A DNA stretch of 50,476 nucleotides from an uncultured Eubacteriales bacterium (GCA_900317905.1 ONIN01000023.1:1-50476), one strand, 5' to 3'. Shown: positions 39,695 through 47,388, numbered from the stretch's first letter. The notes: generated by a model not told the origin, from the sequence alone. Numbers and translations: made by a program.

Positions 39695-39720
39695 GACGGA
39701 AGAAAAGAATCTTTACAATC
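39686..39720. promoter_or_regulatory. BirA-type operator 2 (shared)
   Basis: Dyad gattgtcaag (39686-39695) / ctttacaatc (39711-39720), one mismatch. It covers the -35 boxes of both bioY (minus) and birA (plus), so one bound repressor dimer could silence both promoters. Confidence 0.78.
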
Positions 39721-39740
39721 CCGACGAAGCCCGGTATAAT
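39712..39740 (+). promoter_or_regulatory. birA promoter
   Basis: TTTACA (39712-39717), 17-bp spacer, TATAAT (39735-39740). The -35 box is the right half of BirA operator 2, which implies autoregulation. Confidence 0.72.
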
Positions 39741-39763
39741 AGGAGAAAAAGGGGGAATGGTCC

Positions 39764-40753
39764 ATGCTGCGCGACGAGGTATTGATGCTGCTGATGGAAC
39801 AGGAGGGCTACGTCTCCGGCGCGGAGATCAGCAAAAAGCTGGGGGTGACCCGCATGGCGGTGAGCAACGCCGTCAAGACGCTGAAGGAGGACGGCTGTGA
39901 GATCGACGCCGTCACCAACCGGGGCTACTGCCTGAAGAGCACGCCTGGCCGGCTGACCCAGGGGGAGGTCTGCGCCCATCTGCCGGAGGAACGCAGGGCG
40001 CTGGTGCGCTGCTTCGACTCCATCGACTCCACCAACTCCTATCTGAAGCGGGAGGCGGTGCAGGGCGCGCCCCATCTGCTCTGCGCAGTGGCCAACGAGC
40101 AGACCGCCGGAAGGGGCCGCTCCGGCCGCTCCTTCACCTCCGCCGCCGACTGCGGGGTGTATCTGTCCCTGCTGCTCAGACCCAACTGCCAGCCCATGGA
40201 GGCCGCCACCCTGACCGCCCACACCGCCGTGGCCATCTGCCGTGCCATCGAGCAGGTGAGCAGTGCCCGGGCAAAGATCAAGTGGACCAATGACGTGCTC
40301 TTGGGGGAGCGGAAGATCTGCGGCATCCTCACGGAACTGACCCTGGAGGGGGAGAGCGCAGCCCTGGATTCCGTGGTCATCGGCATCGGCGTCAACGCCA
40401 ACAACCGCATCGAGGATTTCCCCGAGGAGCTGCGGGAGAAGGCGGGCTCCATCTTCAGCGAGACCGGTGAGCAGATCGACCGCGCCCGACTGGCTGCCGC
40501 CATGATCCGGGAGCTGGATCAAATGTATGCCGCTTGGGAGCGGGATCGCTTCGCGTATCTGGAGGAATACCGCAGCCGCTGCGTCACGGTCGGCAGGGAA
40601 GTCCGGGTCATCCGCGGCGACACCGTCCGGGAGGCCTTTGCGGAAGCAGTCACCGACGACTTCGGCCTTCTGGTGCGCTATCCCGACGGCACCCAAGAGA
40701 CCGTCAGCGCCGGGGAGGTCACCATCCGCGGGAAGGACAACAAGTATTTATAA
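39764..40753 (+). CDS. birA: Bifunctional biotin-protein ligase and biotin repressor
   Basis: 329 aa, the full-length form with an N-terminal winged helix (residues 1-60, GAEISKKLGVTRMAVSNAVKTL). The central ligase domain carries the biotinyl-AMP loop ANEQTAGRGRSGRSF and KWTNDVLLGERKICGILTE. The C-terminal SH3-like domain (VTVGREVRVIRGD, DDFGLLVRYPDG) is complete. It loads biotin on carboxylase carrier proteins and, as biotinyl-AMP complex, binds operators upstream of bioY and itself. ATG 39764 follows GGGGG. Confidence 0.96.
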   Translation: MLRDEVLMLLMEQEGYVSGAEISKKLGVTRMAVSNAVKTLKEDGCEIDAVTNRGYCLKSTPGRLTQGEVCAHLPEERRALVRCFDSIDSTNSYLKREAVQGAPHLLCAVANEQTAGRGRSGRSFTSAADCGVYLSLLLRPNCQPMEAATLTAHTAVAICRAIEQVSSARAKIKWTNDVLLGERKICGILTELTLEGESAALDSVVIGIGVNANNRIEDFPEELREKAGSIFSETGEQIDRARLAAAMIRELDQMYAAWERDRFAYLEEYRSRCVTVGREVRVIRGDTVREAFAEAVTDDFGLLVRYPDGTQETVSAGEVTIRGKDNKYL

Positions 40754-40759
40754 AACAAA

Positions 40760-40790
40760 AAAGGATGCAGTCCATCGGGCTGCATCCTTT
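40760..40790. terminator. Bidirectional terminator between birA and the LysR gene
   Basis: Perfect 11-bp stem aaggatgcag with flanking a (40760-40770) / ctgcatccttt (40780-40790), with A-rich and T-rich flanks, serving both converging genes. Confidence 0.85.
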
Positions 40791-40803
40791 TGATGTTTCG
40801 GGA

Positions 40804-41715
40804 TTATTTCTCCATCTCCGCCTGGATCTCCACGCCGGCGCTCTGGGCGATGACCTCGGCCATGACCTTGATCTGCGGGGTAATGACCTTGTCCTTGTGG
40901 TGCACCAGCTGGAGGGTCTGCTCCATGTGGCAGTCGGACAGCGGCAGCACCACGATGGTGCCGGCCTCCACCTGCCGCTCGGCGGCGTAGAGGGGCAGCA
41001 CCGTCAGATAGGGGTTCTGCTCCAGAAGCCGCAGGGCCATGTCCGTGCCGTCCAGCTCCAGGAAGGGGTGTACCTCCAGCTTCTGCTTGGCCAGCTCCGC
41101 GTCGAAGAGATGCCGATAGTTGCTGGTTCTGGGCATGAGGATAAATTCCTCGTTGATGACGTCCTTCAGCTTCAGATCCTGCCGGCCTGCCAGGGGATGC
41201 TGGTGGCCCGCCATGACCACGATCTCCGCCGGGGTCTCGAAGAGCTTCACCAGCTGGGGCTCATAGCCGGACTCATCCAGGGTGTAGATCAGATCCAGCT
41301 CGTTGTGCTGGAGCATATCCAGAAGATCCTTAGTGCCGCCGGTGCGGATCTCGGTTTTCACCTTCGGGCAGCGGCGGTGGAACTCCGACAAGACCTCCGT
41401 AAACCGGGTGGCGATGACGGACTCGATGGTGCCGATCCGAAGACTGCCGCTCAAATCCTTCTCCTCCACGGCGAAGTTGGCCGCCCGGATCACGGCGGAG
41501 AGCACCTCTCTGGCGTAGGGGATGAAGGCCTGGCCGTAGTGGGTGATGGTGACATTCTTTCCGATGCGGTCGAACAGCCGCACCCCCAGCTCGTTTTCCA
41601 GCTGCTGGATCTGCACGGTGATGGCCGACTGGGAGTAGCCCAGAGAATCCGCAGCCTTGGAGAAGCTCTGCAGCTGCGCCACTTTCAAAAACGTGTTGAT
41701 GATACGAAGCTCCAT
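40804..41715 (-). CDS. LysR-family transcriptional regulator
   Basis: 303 aa from ATG 41715 with AGGAG upstream. The N-terminal winged helix (MELRIINTFLKVAQLQSFSK, SQSAITVQIQQLENELGVRLFDR) is standard LysR. Residues about 90-300 form the substrate-binding-like effector domain (GSLRIGTIESVIATRF, LDLIYTLDE). The effector is unknown. It is divergent from the PAP2 phosphatase gene across a 213-bp A+T-rich gap. LysR proteins often control their divergent neighbour, so PAP2 is a possible target. Confidence 0.92.
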   Translation of the reverse strand: MELRIINTFLKVAQLQSFSKAADSLGYSQSAITVQIQQLENELGVRLFDRIGKNVTITHYGQAFIPYAREVLSAVIRAANFAVEEKDLSGSLRIGTIESVIATRFTEVLSEFHRRCPKVKTEIRTGGTKDLLDMLQHNELDLIYTLDESGYEPQLVKLFETPAEIVVMAGHQHPLAGRQDLKLKDVINEEFILMPRTSNYRHLFDAELAKQKLEVHPFLELDGTDMALRLLEQNPYLTVLPLYAAERQVEAGTIVVLPLSDCHMEQTLQLVHHKDKVITPQIKVMAEVIAQSAGVEIQAEMEK

Positions 41716-41867
41716 GTCTGCTCCTTTCTTCTCTCTCTTCCAATTCGTCATAATCTTAAATTTTACAATATCAATTAATAATTTTAATACATCTTTTGTG
41801 TTTCGTCAATGGTTTTTTCGCAATTCGCACATAGAAACGGGAGGGAGTTTCATATTCTGTCTCAGAA

Positions 41868-41896
41868 TTGACAAGCAGAATGGGGTATGTTAAAAT
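41868..41896 (+). promoter_or_regulatory. Promoter of the PAP2 phosphatase gene
   Basis: Consensus TTGACA (41868-41873), 17-bp spacer, TAAAAT (41891-41896), 32 bp before the start codon. Confidence 0.75.
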
Positions 41897-41928
41897 ATTA
41901 CACCTGAAAACACTGACGGAGGAACGAA

Positions 41929-42705
41929 ATGCCCAACAAGCCTACTCAAGATCTTCTCGAGCTGCAGGAAGAGCTTCAGGCCCTCCAGGAGGAGCTGCGG
42001 CTGCGGATGACCCAGATCCGCACCGGGAAGTTCTCCTATCGGGACTATGTGCGCACGCACCCTTATGTGCTTCTGTTTTTGTATCTGCCGTTTTACCTGA
42101 TCTGGTTCATGGCCCAGGAGTACCTGATCAGCTCCGTGGACGGCTGCTTCGTGTCCTATCTGCCCATTGACGACAAGATCCCCTTCCTGGCGGGGTTCAT
42201 CTATCCCTACATCACCTGGTATCCGCTTTTGCTGCTGCCGCCCTTTGTCTTTCTGGCGAAGGGGGACGGCCCGGCCTTTACCAGATACGCGCTGTATATC
42301 ATCGTCGGGTTTTCCGTCTCGCTGCTGATCTGCGCGATCTTTCCCAACTGCCAGCTGCTGCGGCCGGATCTCGGCCAGCCGGAGATCACGAACTTCTCCC
42401 GCTTCATCGTCGCCGGGGTCTACGGCGCCGACACGCCGACCAACGTGCTGCCCAGTATGCATGTGGTGGGCTGCATGGGCGTGATCTTCGCCTCCTTCGA
42501 CGGGGAGGATCTGCGGAAGGGACGATGGATCCTGGTGTTCTGGGGCGTGCTGGTGTCGGTCTCCACGGTGTTCGTCAAGCAGCACTCGGTGCTGGATCTG
42601 ATCGCCGGCATCGCCCTCGGCGTCCTGTTATGGATCCTGATCTACGGTGTCCTCAGAAAATGGACCGACCGCTTCGGCAGAGACCGAAGATTGGATAAGA
42701 AATAA
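41929..42705 (+). CDS. PAP2-family membrane phosphatase
   Basis: 258 aa. Residues 1-30 form a short coiled coil (LLELQEELQALQEELRLRM), followed by about six membrane segments. Two PAP2 signature parts are visible: NVLPSMHVVG (PSxH, motif 2) and VKQHSVLDLIAGI (HxxxD, motif 3, with the nucleophilic His). Motif 1 (KxxxxxxRP) is only partly recognisable around NCQLLRPDLG. Such enzymes dephosphorylate lipid phosphates such as undecaprenyl pyrophosphate or phosphatidate. ATG 41929 follows GGAGG. An A+T-rich control region is shared with a LysR regulator. Confidence 0.88.
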   Translation: MPNKPTQDLLELQEELQALQEELRLRMTQIRTGKFSYRDYVRTHPYVLLFLYLPFYLIWFMAQEYLISSVDGCFVSYLPIDDKIPFLAGFIYPYITWYPLLLLPPFVFLAKGDGPAFTRYALYIIVGFSVSLLICAIFPNCQLLRPDLGQPEITNFSRFIVAGVYGADTPTNVLPSMHVVGCMGVIFASFDGEDLRKGRWILVFWGVLVSVSTVFVKQHSVLDLIAGIALGVLLWILIYGVLRKWTDRFGRDRRLDKK

Positions 42706-42710
42706 AAAAG

Positions 42711-42887
42711 AAAAAGGGAACCCGATCGGGTTCCTTTTTTTGCATGGGGAGAGCGCGAGAGGGGAGGGTATGACCCTCTCGCAAAATTGAGCGAAGCGGA
42801 TTCTTGCCCGCCGCAGGTGAGCCGCCAAGGAGAAAGGAACCCGACCTGGATTCCTATTTGCATGGGGAGAGCGCGAGAGGGGAGGGT
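42711..42887. repeat. Direct duplication of a terminator-containing segment
   Basis: About 56 bp starting with a hairpin (gggaacccgatcgggttcc) and ending gagagcgcgagaggggaggg occurs at 42711-42769 and again, diverged in the hairpin, at 42831-42887. The first copy's hairpin plus T-run ends the PAP2 gene; both copies also lie downstream of the minus-strand tRNA-Leu. A further stem gcgagaggg / ccctctcgc (42754-42782) occurs inside. Confidence 0.8.
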
Positions 42888-42972
42888 GGTGCCGGTGGCC
42901 GGACTCGAACCGGCACGCCTTGCGGCACTTGATTTTGAGTCAAGCACGTCTACCAATTCCATCACACCGGCA
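42887..42972 (-). tRNA. tRNA-Leu (CAA)
   Basis: 86 nt on the minus strand with encoded CCA. Acceptor tgccggt/accggca, leucine-type D arm (gtgatggaattggtagac), anticodon loop ctCAAaa on the stem cttga/tcaag, long variable arm and T loop ttcgagt. Confidence 0.95.
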
Positions 42973-42987
42973 AATGTGACGAAATGC

Positions 42988-43016
42988 ATTATACTACATT
43001 CAAAACCAGATTTCAA
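42988..43016 (-). promoter_or_regulatory. Promoter of tRNA-Leu (CAA)
   Basis: Minus strand: TTGAAA (43016-43011), 17-bp spacer, TATAAT (42993-42988), 15 bp before the tRNA 5' end. Confidence 0.75.
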
Positions 43017-43075
43017 GCCATAACATGAAAGAAATCCGAGACAGGGCGGGCTGCTTGCACCTGGCGGGGTGATTT

Positions 43076-43254
43076 CAAATTATAGTTTATCGGGATGTTG
43101 GATAATCCCGTGCAGCCCTTGGCTCTCCCCCCGGGAGAGCTGGCACGGCGGGTTATAGCCGTGACTGAGAGGGCTTGTGGTCACTTCTGACGCACGGAAT
43201 TTCCTGCATTTCGAATCCCACGTTTTGCCCTCTCAGTCGCTCGCAGGCTCGCGA
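43076..43254 (-). repeat. Dispersed repeat family A, inverted and truncated copy
   Basis: Reverse orientation relative to the copies at 30256 and 47104: it begins with the terminal sequence caaattatagtttatcggg, then ggctctcc, ggcacggc, gactgagagggc, and stops abruptly at ggctcgcga. The portion corresponding to the other copies' left end is absent. Confidence 0.85.
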
Positions 43255-43261
43255 ATCAATC

Positions 43262-43296
43262 AAAAAAACCCTCCACCGACTGCTGCCGGTGGAGGG
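43262..43296 (-). terminator. Terminator of the SLH protein gene
   Basis: Perfect 10-bp stem ccctccaccg (43269-43278) / cggtggaggg (43287-43296), followed by seven T on the minus strand. Confidence 0.9.
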
Positions 43297-43313
43297 CGGG
43301 TATCAGGTTTTGC

Positions 43314-45614
43314 TCAGTTCTTGGTGGCGGTCCACTTCTCGAAGCCGTTGGCGTCACGGTTGTAATCGTGGCCGTTGGTGGCCTCCTGGATGGCCAGGAA
43401 GTACCACTGCGTGGGGTCGGCGTTGTCAGGGAACACCTTCATGCCAGAAATGACCATGTCACTCAGGTTCTGGGGATTGCGGGACAGCAGACGGTTGACC
43501 ATGGTGATGGTCTCAGCACGGGTGATGAGATTGTCAGGTCTGAAGGTGCCGTCCTCATAGCCGACGATCCAGCCATTCTTGGAAGCGGTCTGGACGTAGT
43601 TGTAGTACCAGACGCCAGGGGCAACATCCTTGAAGTTCTTGGCGGCCTGCGGTGCAGAGGCAAAGCTGTTGTTCAGCACCTGCACGCGGGTCAGGATGGC
43701 GGCCAGCTCAGCACGGGAGATCGGGTTCTCCGGTCTGAAGGTGCCGTCCTCATAACCCAGAAGCACGCTGGCCTGGGCCAGAGCGGAGATGGGCTCGTTG
43801 CACCAGTGGGTGCTGCTGACGTCCTTGAAGTTGTTGACCTTGGAGCTGTACTTGGCCTTGCTGGCGTCGGTCATCAGGTTGTAGAAGATCTGGGCGACCT
43901 CGGCACGGCTGATGGTCTTCAGCGGCTGCACGGTGCCGTCTTCAAAGCCGCGGATGTAGGCCTTGTGGCTCTCATTGTCCAGCACCGGGCCGGTGGGCTC
44001 AGCGGTGGGCTGGGTGGAGGGAGACGGGCTGGGCTCGGTAGAGGGAGACGGGCTGGGATCCGCAGCACCCTCGGGGAGGATGGTGAGGGTCACGTCGCCG
44101 GAGTCCATGGTCACGCCCAGGGCGTCGATGCTCACGCGGCAGAAGAAGACATAGGTCTCGGTCTCCGTGGGAGCGGTGGAGCGGGTGACGGTGAGGGTCT
44201 TGGTGTCAGCGCCGGCATAGGCGTTCTTGTCGGAGACCTTGCTCACGGCATTGTAACCGCTCTTGTCGCGCAGATACCAGGTGTAGGTGTAGCTGCCGTT
44301 GAGGATCAGATCGGTGATGGAGCTGTCGTCATTGCCGTTGGCCTTCAGAGCGGAGATCAGTTCGCTCAGATCCACGCCGCGGGCCAGCAGGGTGTCGACC
44401 AGCTTGTCGGCGTCAAAGCCGCTGTCGCTGTTGGTGGCGCCGGAAATCAGGTCGGAGAGCTTCACGCCGCCGTCCAGCAGACCGTTGATGAGCTTTTCAG
44501 CGTCAAATTCGGAGTCGCTGTTGACAATGGCGTCGATCAGGGAGGAGACGGTGTCGGCGTCGAAGTTCTGGCCCATGTTCTCCATGGCGGTCTTCACCAT
44601 GTCGGCGAGGGTCTGCTGAGCGTCTTCATCGTCGTTGGCGGTGCCGACCAGAGCCTTCACCAGGTCTTCCAGGGTCTGCTCGTCGGGATCGCCGCCGAAG
44701 GCCTTGATTACGGCGGCGAGGAGGTCGCTCTCGTTGAACTTGTCGCCCAGAGCGGTCTGGAGCTGCTCAACCAGGGAATCCATGTCGATCTTGCCGTCCA
44801 CGGGCTTGATCTTATCGAAGAGCTCGTCGATCTTGGCTTCGTCAGCCTCGGTGAACTTATCCTGGTAGCGCTCCTTCAGGCCTTCCTTCAGGTACTTCTT
44901 GATGTTGTCCAGAAGCTGGCTGGCGTTGTCGTCAGCAGCGGGGGTCTCGGGATCGGTGTCGCCTGCGGGCTCATTGCCGGTGGCAGGAGTCTCGGCGTCG
45001 CCGTCGGAGGTATGGGCCTCAGCGTTGTCGTCAGCAGCGGGGTCCGGAGAAACTTCGGCAGTGGGAGCCGGCGTGGCGTCAGCATCGTTGTTCTTCAGGA
45101 AGCCCTTGAGGAAGTCCACCAGGGTGTCCTTGATGCTGCTGCTGTCGTTGCCGTTGATCAGGCTCATCAGATCAGCAAACTGCTCGCTGTCCTTCAGATC
45201 GTTGACGATCTTGGAGAAGTCGAAGCCGTTGCCGCTGCTGTCGCCCTTGAGCATATCAACGATCTCGTTGATGCTGAAGTTGGAGTCCTGCAGACCGCCG
45301 AGGATGCTGGTCCAGTCAACACCGTTGTCATCCAGCAGCTTGGTGATCTGGTCGATCTGGAAGCCGCCTTCCTTCAGGGCGTTGATCAGCTGACCGAAGT
45401 CAAAGCCGGTGTCAGCAGAGATTTTGTCGGTGATGCCGTTGAGGGCGGTGGTGGCAGAGAAGCTGGCGGAGCCGGTGCCCTTGATGGTCGCGGTGGCGGG
45501 GGCAGCGGTCACGACGCCGGGAAGCTCTGCAGCGCTGGCAGAAGTGAGGCAGCCCGCGAACAGGCTGACCACCATCATCAGACACAGCACGAGGGAGATA
45601 GTGCGTCTACGCAT
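43314..45614 (-). CDS. S-layer-homology surface protein with helical leucine/aspartate repeats
   Basis: 766 aa. Signal peptide (MRRRTISLVLCLMMVVSLFAGCLTSASA), so secreted. Residues about 60-430 are acidic and contain recurring short helices (LINALKEGGFQIDQI, ILGGLQDSNFSINEI, LINGLLDGGVKLSDLI, LVDTLLARGVDLSELI), interrupted by a Pro/Ala/Asp linker near residues 175-225. About 430-525 looks like an Ig-like beta domain, followed by a PSPSPST linker. The C-terminal 200 residues hold three SLH motifs (FKDVSSTHWC, GYEDGTFRPENPISRAEL, GYEDGTFRPDNLITRAET), the first one shortened. SLH modules bind pyruvylated wall polymers. The role is structural or adhesive by inference. Start ATG 45614 follows AAAGGATG. 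Confidence 0.87.
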   Translation of the reverse strand: MRRRTISLVLCLMMVVSLFAGCLTSASAAELPGVVTAAPATATIKGTGSASFSATTALNGITDKISADTGFDFGQLINALKEGGFQIDQITKLLDDNGVDWTSILGGLQDSNFSINEIVDMLKGDSSGNGFDFSKIVNDLKDSEQFADLMSLINGNDSSSIKDTLVDFLKGFLKNNDADATPAPTAEVSPDPAADDNAEAHTSDGDAETPATGNEPAGDTDPETPAADDNASQLLDNIKKYLKEGLKERYQDKFTEADEAKIDELFDKIKPVDGKIDMDSLVEQLQTALGDKFNESDLLAAVIKAFGGDPDEQTLEDLVKALVGTANDDEDAQQTLADMVKTAMENMGQNFDADTVSSLIDAIVNSDSEFDAEKLINGLLDGGVKLSDLISGATNSDSGFDADKLVDTLLARGVDLSELISALKANGNDDSSITDLILNGSYTYTWYLRDKSGYNAVSKVSDKNAYAGADTKTLTVTRSTAPTETETYVFFCRVSIDALGVTMDSGDVTLTILPEGAADPSPSPSTEPSPSPSTQPTAEPTGPVLDNESHKAYIRGFEDGTVQPLKTISRAEVAQIFYNLMTDASKAKYSSKVNNFKDVSSTHWCNEPISALAQASVLLGYEDGTFRPENPISRAELAAILTRVQVLNNSFASAPQAAKNFKDVAPGVWYYNYVQTASKNGWIVGYEDGTFRPDNLITRAETITMVNRLLSRNPQNLSDMVISGMKVFPDNADPTQWYFLAIQEATNGHDYNRDANGFEKWTATKN

Positions 45615-45648
45615 AATGCACGCATCCTTTCTAAATGATGTCCTTTAC

Positions 45649-45676
45649 ATAATACCATACTTCTATAAAAAAGCAA
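45649..45676 (-). promoter_or_regulatory. Promoter of the SLH protein gene
   Basis: Minus strand: TTGCTT (45676-45671), 16-bp spacer, TATTAT (45654-45649). Confidence 0.6.
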
Positions 45677-45691
45677 GAGGGTATGTTGGAA

Positions 45692-45712
45692 TTTGTAATA
45701 TTTTTTTACAAA
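45692..45712. promoter_or_regulatory. Candidate operator between divergent SLH and PP2C promoters
   Basis: Perfect inverted repeat tttgtaa-N7-ttacaaa placed just upstream of both promoters. The spacing is shorter than the BirA operators at 39.6 kb, so another regulator is likely. Confidence 0.4.
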
Positions 45713-45718
45713 ACGGCG

Positions 45719-45746
45719 TTGACAAACAAGAATTAGGCGGTAAAAT
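45719..45746 (+). promoter_or_regulatory. Promoter of the PP2C gene
   Basis: TTGACA (45719-45724), 16-bp spacer, TAAAAT (45741-45746), 44 bp before the start codon. Confidence 0.7.
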
Positions 45747-45790
45747 AAGCTCATGAAACCCCAAAACGGGAAGAAATGAGGTGGCGCGGC

Positions 45791-46852
45791 ATGAAAACCG
45801 AATGCTATGTCCAGACCAATATCGGCGCCGTGCGTGCCAACAACGAGGATAACTATTACTGCGCCGGGAAGTGGAAGGAAAACCTCCGCACGCCCACTGA
45901 GGAGCTGCTCCAGGCGCCGGAGGGGGAGTCGCTGCTCTTCGGCGTGTTTGACGGCATGGGCGGCGAAGCCGGCGGCGAGCAGGCGTCCCTGCTCTGCGCC
46001 GAGACCCTGAATGAGATCGGCGGCTGGGAGCGGGGCTTTGAAGCGCCGGCCTTTTACTATCGCGCCAACGCCGCGGTGACCTCCTACGGCCAGTCTCTGG
46101 GCAGCACCAGCGGCTCCACGGCGGCGGTGGCCTGGCTCAAGGGCAACCGGCTCTTCGCCAGCAACGTGGGGGACAGCCGGATCTATCATCTCCACGACGG
46201 GCATCTGAGGTGCCTGACCTATGACCACACCCGCTGGCAGCAGCTGGCGGACGCGGGCTACACCGCCATTGAGGACCATGAGCGCCATGTGCTCACCCAG
46301 TTTTTGGGCATGGGCGTCCGGCGGCCCATGTCGCCCCATTTTGCCGTTTCGGTGAAAGTGGAGAAGGGGGATCGGCTCCTTCTGTGCAGCGACGGCGTCA
46401 CCGGCGTATTGGAGGACGCTGCCCTTCTGGAGGCCCTCCGCACCCCCGGCGGCACCGAGCAGGCGGGCAGACTTCTGATCCGCTCCGCCCTGGACGCCGG
46501 GTCTCAGGACAATCTGACGGTGGTGGTGGTGGAGATCACCGAGCCCGACGAGGTGGAAATGTCGCTGGACAGCGAGGACGACGGCCCCGTGACCCGGCGG
46601 TTCGACGTGCCCACCCCGGAGCAGATCGAGGCGCAGGAGGATCCCGGCAGCGACGAGCAGAAGCAGATGCTGCGAAAGCTGCTCTGGACGCTGCTGGCCA
46701 TGGTGCTGATGGCGCTGGCGATCCTCTACGTGGCGCTGTTCCTGGGCCCCAACCGCACCGCGGCGGGGCTGGTTGACGCGGAGCCCGGCATTTGGTATAA
46801 TCTATCCAGCGCTGACACAGAGGAGGGGAACCCCGCATGTCGGAACCTGTGA
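45791..46852 (+). CDS. PP2C-family protein serine/threonine phosphatase with C-terminal membrane anchor
   Basis: 353 aa from ATG 45791 with AGGTGG 6 nt upstream; an ATG 15 bp earlier overlaps that site. PP2C (PPM) motifs: TNIGAVRANNEDNYY, FGVFDGMGGEAGGEQAS (metal Asp), GSTAAVAWL, NVGDSRIYHL, LLCSDGVTGVLED and SQDNLTVVVVEI, so the metal-binding Asp set looks complete. Residues about 300-322 form a membrane segment (LLWTLLAMVLMALAILYVALFL), which places the catalytic domain in the cytoplasm. It may reverse Ser/Thr phosphorylation by a Hanks-type kinase, none of which is encoded here. A strong promoter lies inside its 3' end. Confidence 0.92.
   Translation: MKTECYVQTNIGAVRANNEDNYYCAGKWKENLRTPTEELLQAPEGESLLFGVFDGMGGEAGGEQASLLCAETLNEIGGWERGFEAPAFYYRANAAVTSYGQSLGSTSGSTAAVAWLKGNRLFASNVGDSRIYHLHDGHLRCLTYDHTRWQQLADAGYTAIEDHERHVLTQFLGMGVRRPMSPHFAVSVKVEKGDRLLLCSDGVTGVLEDAALLEALRTPGGTEQAGRLLIRSALDAGSQDNLTVVVVEITEPDEVEMSLDSEDDGPVTRRFDVPTPEQIEAQEDPGSDEQKQMLRKLLWTLLAMVLMALAILYVALFLGPNRTAAGLVDAEPGIWYNLSSADTEEGNPACRNL
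46773..46801 (+). promoter_or_regulatory. Strong internal promoter within the PP2C coding region
   Basis: TTGACG (46773-46778), exact 17-bp spacer, TATAAT (46796-46801), 35 bp ahead of the small membrane-protein gene at 46837. The match to consensus is 11 of 12 positions. Confidence 0.7.
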
Positions 46853-47049
46853 TGGTTTTGAATCAGAATGAGGCGGACCGCCGTCTGCTTTTGAAGCTCC
46901 AGCACCGGCTGCTGCGCACCGCCTCAGCGCCGGAGACCCCGCCCGCAGCCCAGGAGGACGACCGGCTGCTGGCCCTGGCCTTCTGTCTCGCCCCCATGGG
47001 GCTGGCTTTTCTGTATCTGTTTTTGTTCAGCATCTTCGTGCTGCGGTAA
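46837..47049 (+). CDS. Small single-span membrane protein
   Basis: 70 aa. ATG 46837 has AGGAGG about 10 nt upstream and overlaps the PP2C end by 16 bp. Residues 1-42 are polar and basic (NEADRRLLLKLQHRLL); residues 43-69 form one hydrophobic span (LLALAFCLAPMGLAFLYLFLFSIFVL), ending in Arg. No family is recognised. A good ribosome site, its own near-consensus promoter and a terminator 16 bp after the stop argue that it is a real gene. It may associate with the membrane phosphatase encoded just before it. Confidence 0.7.
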   Translation: MSEPVMVLNQNEADRRLLLKLQHRLLRTASAPETPPAAQEDDRLLALAFCLAPMGLAFLYLFLFSIFVLR

Positions 47050-47064
47050 AGTATTTAAAATAAG

Positions 47065-47096
47065 AACAGGTTCACCGATTGGTGAGCCTGTTTTTT
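47065..47096 (+). terminator. Intrinsic terminator after the small membrane protein gene
   Basis: 12-bp stem (one G-U) aacaggttcacc (47065-47076) / ggtgagcctgtt (47081-47092) followed by TTTTTT. Confidence 0.9.
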
Positions 47097-47103
47097 ATGT
47101 GGT

Positions 47104-47381
47104 AAATTGGAGGTTATTTGCCAGACCCGCATGGCTCCCACTCTGGGGGAGCTGTCGCGAGCCTGCGAGCGACTGAGAGGGCAAAACGTAGGATTCGGAA
47201 TGCAGGAAAATCAGTGCGTCAGCAGCGACCACAAGCCCTCTCAGTCACGGCTAGTTCTCGCCGTGCCAGCTCTCCCGGGTGTGCTAAGGCCCCAAATCTT
47301 TGATTTGGTCGGCCGTGCCATGCGAAAGCTGGGAGAGCCAAGGGCTGCACAGCATTTTCCAACATCCCGGTAAACTGGAAT
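47104..47381 (+). repeat. Dispersed repeat family A, most complete copy
   Basis: About 278 bp with recognisable ends: aaattggaggtta at the left and taaactggaat at the right, which form imperfect inverted termini. It contains the 12-bp inverted repeat gactgagagggc / gccctctcagtc and the hairpin ccaaatc-ttt-gatttgg. It is near-identical to 30256-30506. It occupies most of the 389-bp gap before the amidase gene; the remainder holds two terminators. Confidence 0.9.
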
Positions 47382-47388
47382 CTGGATG

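Noticed and set aside
43368-45638. 756-aa plus-strand open frame opposite the SLH gene
   Set aside because: Antisense artefact; the minus-strand frame has a signal peptide and SLH motifs.
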